Below, piece after piece: positions 6,617 through 11,005 of a stretch of 11,005 nucleotides of DNA; the stretch's first letter is position 1; the number at the start of each line of letters is the position of its first letter. Under the pieces are notes generated by a model, which worked only from the letters and a program-made list of their open reading frames with translations, did no database searches and had not been told where the DNA came from. Position numbers and translations under genes: made by a program. This DNA is from Mageeibacillus sp. UBA5734 (GTDB lineage Bacteria; Bacillota; Clostridia; Saccharofermentanales; UBA5734), in contig DIGA01000078.1 in the NCBI GenBank assembly GCA_002419365.1, positions 1-11,005 of the forward strand. Direction: 5' to 3'.

Positions 6617-7335
6617 TGCGGACACCCCCTTTCAAAGACACTGAGGTATCCCTGGATGGTTTCGAACGAACTTTTCATCAGCAAGGCCAGGAAAATGATA
6701 CTGGCCCGGTTTTTTTCGATGGTCTTGATGGACAAGTGGCATCTGGTAGCCAGCTCTTTGCCCGGGAGATGATGCGACTGTACCATTTGGTTATATAGAA
6801 TCGGATCAGACGAAATTTGACGGGCAACCCGGATACACAGGCAGCGGCTGTCCTGGTGCTTGGGAAAATGGCTGGCCAGGCTGGTCAGTTTGAACCCGAA
6901 CTCTTGCAAGTGCAGTTCCAGATCTACCATTTCCTCAGCAAATTCAAGATTATCCTGGACATCTTCGCTATGTGGATCTGGTAATCGCTCTTCGAGCGTC
7001 AGTCCATCTTCGCAGTCTTGCTCAGCCAGCGAGATGGTTTTGTGATTCAACTTCTGCTTGCGCATCCAGTCATAGATCCGGTTGCGGATGACCAGGTAGG
7101 CAAACGATTCGAATGATGCTGAACTGTCGAGGCGATATCGATCGATGGCGTCATTGAAAGATTCCAGTGCGATCTCGAATTCATCCTCCTGTTCCACAAA
7201 ATAGACATGAGTGATCTTGGCGACCGCTCGCTTGATAAACGGCAAACGAGCGGTGATGAATTGCTCGCGCAACTCACCATCACCTGACTGAATCCGTCCG
7301 ATAATTGATCCGGTATCTCCAGCCAAAGGATCCAT
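6613..7335 (-). CDS. sigI: RNA polymerase sigma factor SigI
   Basis: Alternative sigma factor of the SigI group, which directs RNA polymerase to heat, wall-stress or polysaccharide-response genes depending on the species. Residues 33-97 match SigI region 2: FIKRAVAKI, EQEDEFEIALESFNDAIDRY, FESFAYLVIRNRIYDWMRKQ. The C-terminal part (about 190-220: LPGKELATRCHLSIKTIEKN) is the SigI-type helix-turn-helix that replaces a classical region 4. Length is 240 aa against about 250 in Bacillus. The start is ATG 7335 with GGGG seven bases upstream, a weak site. It is followed by rsgI with a four-base overlap, the standard sigma/anti-sigma operon, and such pairs are commonly autoregulated. Target genes cannot be told from the window; the secreted-protein genes upstream are possible candidates only by proximity. 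Confidence 0.92.
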   Translation of the reverse strand: MDPLAGDTGSIIGRIQSGDGELREQFITARLPFIKRAVAKITHVYFVEQEDEFEIALESFNDAIDRYRLDSSASFESFAYLVIRNRIYDWMRKQKLNHKTISLAEQDCEDGLTLEERLPDPHSEDVQDNLEFAEEMVDLELHLQEFGFKLTSLASHFPKHQDSRCLCIRVARQISSDPILYNQMVQSHHLPGKELATRCHLSIKTIEKNRASIIFLALLMKSSFETIQGYLSVFERGCPQ

Positions 7336-7376
7336 TGTTTTGCCCCATCCGGAACAGCAAGACCCTCACTTCTATA

Positions 7377-7405
7377 TACGCACGATTTCAAGCATTTGAG
7401 AGGGT
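7377..7405 (-). promoter_or_regulatory. Candidate sigI promoter (weak)
   Basis: On the - strand, ACCCTC (7405-7400) lies 15 bases before CGTG (7384-7381) and 19 before CGTA (7380-7377), about 45 bases upstream of the sigI start. Known SigI promoters in Bacillus have ACCCCC-like -35 and CGAA-like -10 elements, and clostridial ones have a CG[AT]A -10 element. The match is partial, and the overlapping TATATA could equally be a sigma-A -10. This is a guess pending transcript mapping. Confidence 0.2.
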
Positions 7406-7539
7406 ATGCAAAAAAACGCCTGTGTGAAATAAGTGGATACAACTGGCATCGCCTGGTTTGAATATTAAAAACCGGTACAAAATCATCATATCACGTTTGT
7501 TGTGACAAATATTTAGTTGATTTTTACATATTATTAAGA

Positions 7540-7567
7540 GCGGCTCCTGTTTGGCAACAGAAGCCGC
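7540..7567 (-). terminator. Hairpin terminator after the DUF11-like protein gene
   Basis: GCGGCT (7540-7545) pairs with AGCCGC (7562-7567) and CTGTT (7547-7551) with AACAG (7556-7560), with one C/A mismatch and a four-base loop. It lies 36 bases beyond the stop of the - strand gene. On that strand it is followed by TCTTAATAATATG, which is AT-rich but has no clean U run, so termination may be partial. The rest of the 7336-7602 gap is AT-rich with no gene that I can support. Confidence 0.6.
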
Positions 7568-7602
7568 CCTGATATGGTTAAATAATAAAGCTCAATGCGA
7601 GT

Positions 7603-9561
7603 TTACTTTTTCCGGCCGCCATTGCTATTCGGTAGTTTGACATCCACGTCGATCCAAGTTGCCCATTGTCCGTTGATATAGGCGACGCCTTCCTTTTTGC
7701 TGGAAAGGCCTTCGGCCATTAACCCATAGCTAAAGACATAATGTTCATCATTATTGATGATCGCGTTGGACAATGAGATCAAAGGATCATTGAGATAGAA
7801 GTAGATGCGGTGAGTGCCCGGTTTTTGCGGAATCCAGCCACCACCTGCCGAGGCAAAATTCATCTTCCCGCTGGGGCCGATTGCGGGCTCAATGCCAATT
7901 TCATAGAACTGATCGCCGTCAAATACCTCGACCCGGAATTTGTTGGTCAGAACGGTCGCGTAATAGCTTTCGAACGTGGTCTTGTTCGTGCCGTAGACTT
8001 CATCGGCTGAACTGGGGTAGTCGAGACAAGCCATCTTGTATGCGGTCATCAGCTGATCTGAAGGCAATTTGGTGTAGAGATAGAGCTCGACTGGGAAGCG
8101 ATAGCCAACCAGAGGGTCAGTTGTCTCGAGTGGATTGCCCCAGTCGACAAAGTCGATATTGACAAGGGTATCGGACCGTTTCCAGTCTGCCTGCCAGGCA
8201 TTTTTGTACGTCTGAACATTTGCTGTATCCCAGTACAGGTTGTCCAGTAGTGTTTCCGGCATGGCGACTTGGGGGAGGATTGCCAGTGCTTCAGGCGTGA
8301 ACTCGGAGGCATGGGGGTACCACAAGCCATTGTCATGTAGCCATGTGGTCATCAAAACCGGAATAGAGGTGTCGACAAGACCATCTGGAATGGACTCCCG
8401 GGTCACATTGTTGATGAGATCAGCTGTATAGTATCCATCGGTTTCGTTGCCATAGATGATGTACTCCGTATAATACTCCGGTGTGTCATCCGGCGGATCC
8501 ACTTGGCCCAGATATTCATCGGGATGTGTTTCGTTGAAGCTTGCGGTTACCGGCAATGGAACCAGAGCGCCTTCAGTGTCATAAAATAGTTCTCGTTCAC
8601 TGCCGTCAAAGATACCATCCGCATCGGCATCCAGCCATTGCTTGGTGTAGAACAGTTCGACATCGTCTGTGATTACAACAGGCGTGGATAGATTGTTGTA
8701 GGGCGCATCCAGCAGTTGCACAGCGTCACCGCCGATGAGGTTGATTTCATACACGTACGTATCATTATCTGTTACAGACGAGTCTTCCGGTTGGTTTGAT
8801 GCAATTCCATCGTCATAGAGCGCGGTGACCGTTGCGGAATAGGTGACAGACTTATTTGTGATATCGCCCAGGGTTAAATAATAGATTGCGTCCAGATAGG
8901 TAATCTCTTCACCAGGCGACAGCACCCCATCAGCAATCGTCAACGTCAATCCTGGATCAGCAAAGAACGTCTCGTTGTCGGTCAACACGATGGTGGTCAA
9001 ATCTTCCGTTCCTGTGTTAGTGACCGAAAAGTCAAAATAGATGGCATCTCCAGCGGTAACGGAACCATCAGCAATTACATCGACAAATTCTCCAGTGACA
9101 GCAAGAGAAATTGCTGCGAATTCCAATAGATCGAGCTGGGTCACTACAGAAGCAGTTTTGGAAACGTCAGTTAACCCGCCTGTGCCGGTGGCCGTCGCAT
9201 TATACACAAATGTCTCATCGACCAGATCCTCTGCAGTCAAGGTATAAGTGGCACTACCAGTGTCCGTTGCCGCAACCGCCAGCGTGGTTACGATTGGATC
9301 ACTCCAGATAACGGCTAAGTCACCGGTTACCTCGACACCTGTCAGCTCGACATTGCCAATGTTCGAGACGACGAAAGTATAAGTGATGGTATCGCCGACA
9401 CCGGCATAGCCGTCGACGTTGACATCGTTAAAGACTGCAGAGACTACCAGATCAATAGCCGGTGCTGGTTTGATTTTTTTAGCGAATGCGGTGCTGCTGG
9501 TGAGTGAGATCATCAGCACGATAGATAGCAAAACTGAGATCATTTTATATTTCTTTTTCAT
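7603..9561 (-). CDS. Secreted protein with two DUF11-like domains and an unassigned C-terminal region
   Basis: Exported protein, function unknown. MKKKYKMISVLLSIVLMISL followed by TSSTAFA is a Sec signal peptide with cleavage likely after residue 27. Residues about 36-143 and 150-270 are two beta-sandwich domains of the DUF11/'conserved repeat' type (GDTITYTFVVSNIGNVELTGV; GDAIYFDFSVTNTGTEDLTTI), common in bacterial surface proteins. Residues 311-322 (DADADGIFDGSE) fit an EF-hand-like calcium loop. The remaining 330 residues, rich in Tyr, Trp and Asp (FVDWGNPLE, YPSSADEVYG, MNFASAGGGWIPQ), match no domain I can name. There is no LPXTG, dockerin or terminal membrane helix; the end is GGRKK. 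ATG 9561 was chosen because AGGGGAGA lies about seven bases upstream; an ATG at 9582 precedes that site. Probably co-transcribed with the upstream secreted protein gene, 102 bases away. Confidence 0.75.
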   Translation of the reverse strand: MKKKYKMISVLLSIVLMISLTSSTAFAKKIKPAPAIDLVVSAVFNDVNVDGYAGVGDTITYTFVVSNIGNVELTGVEVTGDLAVIWSDPIVTTLAVAATDTGSATYTLTAEDLVDETFVYNATATGTGGLTDVSKTASVVTQLDLLEFAAISLAVTGEFVDVIADGSVTAGDAIYFDFSVTNTGTEDLTTIVLTDNETFFADPGLTLTIADGVLSPGEEITYLDAIYYLTLGDITNKSVTYSATVTALYDDGIASNQPEDSSVTDNDTYVYEINLIGGDAVQLLDAPYNNLSTPVVITDDVELFYTKQWLDADADGIFDGSERELFYDTEGALVPLPVTASFNETHPDEYLGQVDPPDDTPEYYTEYIIYGNETDGYYTADLINNVTRESIPDGLVDTSIPVLMTTWLHDNGLWYPHASEFTPEALAILPQVAMPETLLDNLYWDTANVQTYKNAWQADWKRSDTLVNIDFVDWGNPLETTDPLVGYRFPVELYLYTKLPSDQLMTAYKMACLDYPSSADEVYGTNKTTFESYYATVLTNKFRVEVFDGDQFYEIGIEPAIGPSGKMNFASAGGGWIPQKPGTHRIYFYLNDPLISLSNAIINNDEHYVFSYGLMAEGLSSKKEGVAYINGQWATWIDVDVKLPNSNGGRKK

Positions 9562-9610
9562 ATAGATGTCTCCCCTATGCATGTTGCAACAGTGCGTGAT
9601 GGATGGTGCT

Positions 9611-9646
9611 TGGACCCCGACAGGGATTTGACTCGGTCGGGGTCCA
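9611..9646. repeat. Inverted repeat between the two secreted-protein genes
   Basis: TGGACCCCGAC (9611-9621) and GTCGGGGTCCA (9636-9646) form an 11-pair perfect stem with a 14-base loop. On the - strand it lies 17 bases after the stop of the BNR-type gene, but no U run follows on that strand; TTTT follows only on the + strand. It may stabilise or process the mRNA between the two genes, or partly terminate it. Confidence 0.55.
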
Positions 9647-9663
9647 TTTTGACGGCTCTTAGA

Positions 9664-11005
9664 TCATGGCTCGGTTTCAACAGGTTTGTTTCTGACTTCT
9701 ATGACGCCTCGATTGCGCATGATCCGGCGGAAAATGGCATCACTGTTGTGCTCACCGCTTTCCGGATCTACGCCGCTCTCATTCCAGATGGCGTAGAAGA
9801 TCGATCCGTCTGGAGTCATCCGGATCTGGGCTTCCGCCTGGGCGGGTTGCCAATCGCCGCGATCCTTGGCCAGCCAGTCCCAGACCTCGACTTCTTGGCC
9901 AGCGAATTCACTCTCGCTAACCGGGTTGATGATCTTTGTTTCCGTATAGTAGCTCTCGCCTTTGTTCATGCTGTAGCTGTAGTACAGGTCCAGCGGTTCA
10001 CCTGTGCCTTCGTCATCGTCGTAGTCGTCGTTGGTGTTGGTATCGACATTTTCCTCAGTTCCGTAGGTCACCCAGAATGCGTTCGGATTCTGGATGTCCT
10101 CTGGATAGCGGCCGCCGGCAATCGTGCCTGGAACACCGACGAGACGAGGTTCGATGATGCTTTCTTTGTTGTTGCGTAGCTTGGAAAGGTTCTGTGCCGG
10201 TTCAAATGCACCTGCTCCGTAGGTGGATACTTCGGCGTAGAAACCACCGCCGTCATCTGTGGAGTTGCGGAAAATGTTGGTGTGGGTCACGCCATTGCCA
10301 GCGGGATCGGTTGTCCAGGTTTGCCCGCCAGTAAATGACCGCCGGACGTACAAATCATATTTATCGTTGCCATTGCGGGAAGCGGTCCAGTTGGGTGTCC
10401 ACGTATAGGCAACAGCCAGGAAGTCACCGCGGAGGAAACCGCGATGGGCGCGGGCGTCGTCGTTGTCGTAGGCACTGGTGTGGTCATTGAGATTCTCCGG
10501 ACTTTGGCTCCAGCGCAACATCTTGATGCGTGGCTCGCCATCGTCGTTGTAATAGGTTTCCGTTTGGGTCGGTGTGATGCTGCTGATGTTCTGGATATCA
10601 TTTTTCACCAGATATTTGATCTGGTAGGGATTACCATCCCCTGTCACAACCCAGCGCTGCATGATGATATCGGACGGGCGGCCCTTGCCATCTTCACCCA
10701 TTTTGTACAGGGCGACCATGACGGTTTTGCTTTCACCCATGTTGTCCTTGGACTGCACCAGGAAACGCGGGCGGCGGGCATTCTGGTAGGCGGGGATTTT
10801 TTGACCCAGGTAATCATAGATCAGGTTGCCCTCAGCGTCAGTAAGATAGATCGTATGGCCGCTGGCATCTGTTTCAGGCGGATTGAGGATCGTTCCGGCG
10901 CTGACTTTTTCCAGCGATTGGAAATTGGCGCTATGGTAGATGACATTCTTGCCCAGGTCAGCGTAATACTTGTCGGTTCCTTCACCGTCATGTTCTTCTT
11001 CACTG
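9664..11005 (-). CDS. BNR/Asp-box protein resembling 'choice-of-anchor O' family (5' partial)
   Basis: The reading frame is open to the window edge, so the N-terminus is missing; 446 residues are visible. A GTG at 10758 is internal: coding continues upstream without a stop (DASGHTIYLTDAEGNLIYDY, ARRPRFLVQSKDN). The sequence contains Asp-box-like motifs of beta-propeller/sialidase-type proteins: DLYVRRSFTGGQTW (near 10312-10350) and DLYYSYSMNKGESY (near 9945-9990). Blocks such as RPSDIIMQRWVV, NDDARAHRGFLRGDFL, YTWTPNWTASRNGNDKYDLY and NNKESIIEPRLVG resemble, from memory, the protein family called choice-of-anchor O, whose members carry various C-terminal surface anchors. Here the C-terminus (GVIEVRNKPVETEP) has no LPXTG, dockerin or membrane helix. 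Catalytic activity is not shown, as sialidase active-site residues are not identified. It is transcribed just before the DUF11-like secreted protein gene. Confidence 0.65.
   Translation of the reverse strand, partial: SEEEHDGEGTDKYYADLGKNVIYHSANFQSLEKVSAGTILNPPETDASGHTIYLTDAEGNLIYDYLGQKIPAYQNARRPRFLVQSKDNMGESKTVMVALYKMGEDGKGRPSDIIMQRWVVTGDGNPYQIKYLVKNDIQNISSITPTQTETYYNDDGEPRIKMLRWSQSPENLNDHTSAYDNDDARAHRGFLRGDFLAVAYTWTPNWTASRNGNDKYDLYVRRSFTGGQTWTTDPAGNGVTHTNIFRNSTDDGGGFYAEVSTYGAGAFEPAQNLSKLRNNKESIIEPRLVGVPGTIAGGRYPEDIQNPNAFWVTYGTEENVDTNTNDDYDDDEGTGEPLDLYYSYSMNKGESYYTETKIINPVSESEFAGQEVEVWDWLAKDRGDWQPAQAEAQIRMTPDGSIFYAIWNESGVDPESGEHNSDAIFRRIMRNRGVIEVRNKPVETEP

Noticed and set aside
7452..7475. 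Inverted repeat CC-GGTTT / AAAACC-GG upstream of sigI
   Set aside because: It needs a bulge and is short, in AT-rich DNA, and is not convincing as an operator or terminator.
9577..10179. + strand open frame of 200 codons with hydrophobic stretches
   Set aside because: It is antisense to the BNR-type gene, whose reading frame has recognisable family motifs. The hydrophobic runs are the reverse of Asp/Asn-rich codons.

Overview
The window looks like a chromosomal segment of a Gram-positive-type bacterium of the phylum Bacillota, probably class Clostridia. The evidence is a wal (walR-walK-walJ) cell-wall regulatory locus with rlmH at its end, and a SigI/RsgI sigma/anti-sigma pair, an arrangement known from Bacillus and Clostridia. 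The wal operon looks GC-rich. The secreted-protein genes at the right look somewhat more AT-rich, by eye only. I cannot name the genus.

Layout, left to right. Bases 1-357 hold the 3' end of a 23S rRNA and a complete 5S rRNA, closed by a terminator hairpin (365-394). A perfect TATAAT box (418-423) then starts a tightly packed + strand operon: walR, walK, murA, walJ and rlmH (497-5265), with junctions overlapping or nearly touching. The genes cover wall-stress signalling (WalR/WalK), the first committed step of peptidoglycan synthesis (MurA), a WalJ-type metallo-beta-lactamase-fold nuclease and a 23S rRNA methyltransferase. A 59-base perfect palindrome (5277-5335), flanked by A and T runs, separates this operon from the convergent genes and should terminate transcription in both directions.

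The - strand then carries rsgI (5441-6616) and sigI (6613-7335), which overlap as ATGA and are transcribed sigI first. SigI is an alternative sigma factor. RsgI is its membrane-bound anti-sigma factor, here with a long Ser/Thr-rich outer tail and a Lys in place of the Asn of the usual Asn-Pro autocleavage motif. Upstream of sigI is an AT-rich gap of about 270 bases holding a weak candidate promoter and the hairpin terminator of the next gene.

The right third (7603-11005) encodes two secreted proteins on the - strand. The first to be transcribed is a 5'-truncated BNR/Asp-box protein resembling the 'choice-of-anchor O' family. It is followed by a 652-residue protein with a signal peptide, two DUF11-like beta-sandwich domains, an EF-hand-like loop and a large C-terminal region I cannot assign. 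They probably act together at the cell surface, but nothing in the sequence fixes their substrate. The most notable points are the altered RsgI cleavage motif, the RlmH lacking its conserved C-terminal tail beside the palindrome, murA inside the wal operon, the single-helix WalK with a C-terminal extension, and the unassigned secreted pair.
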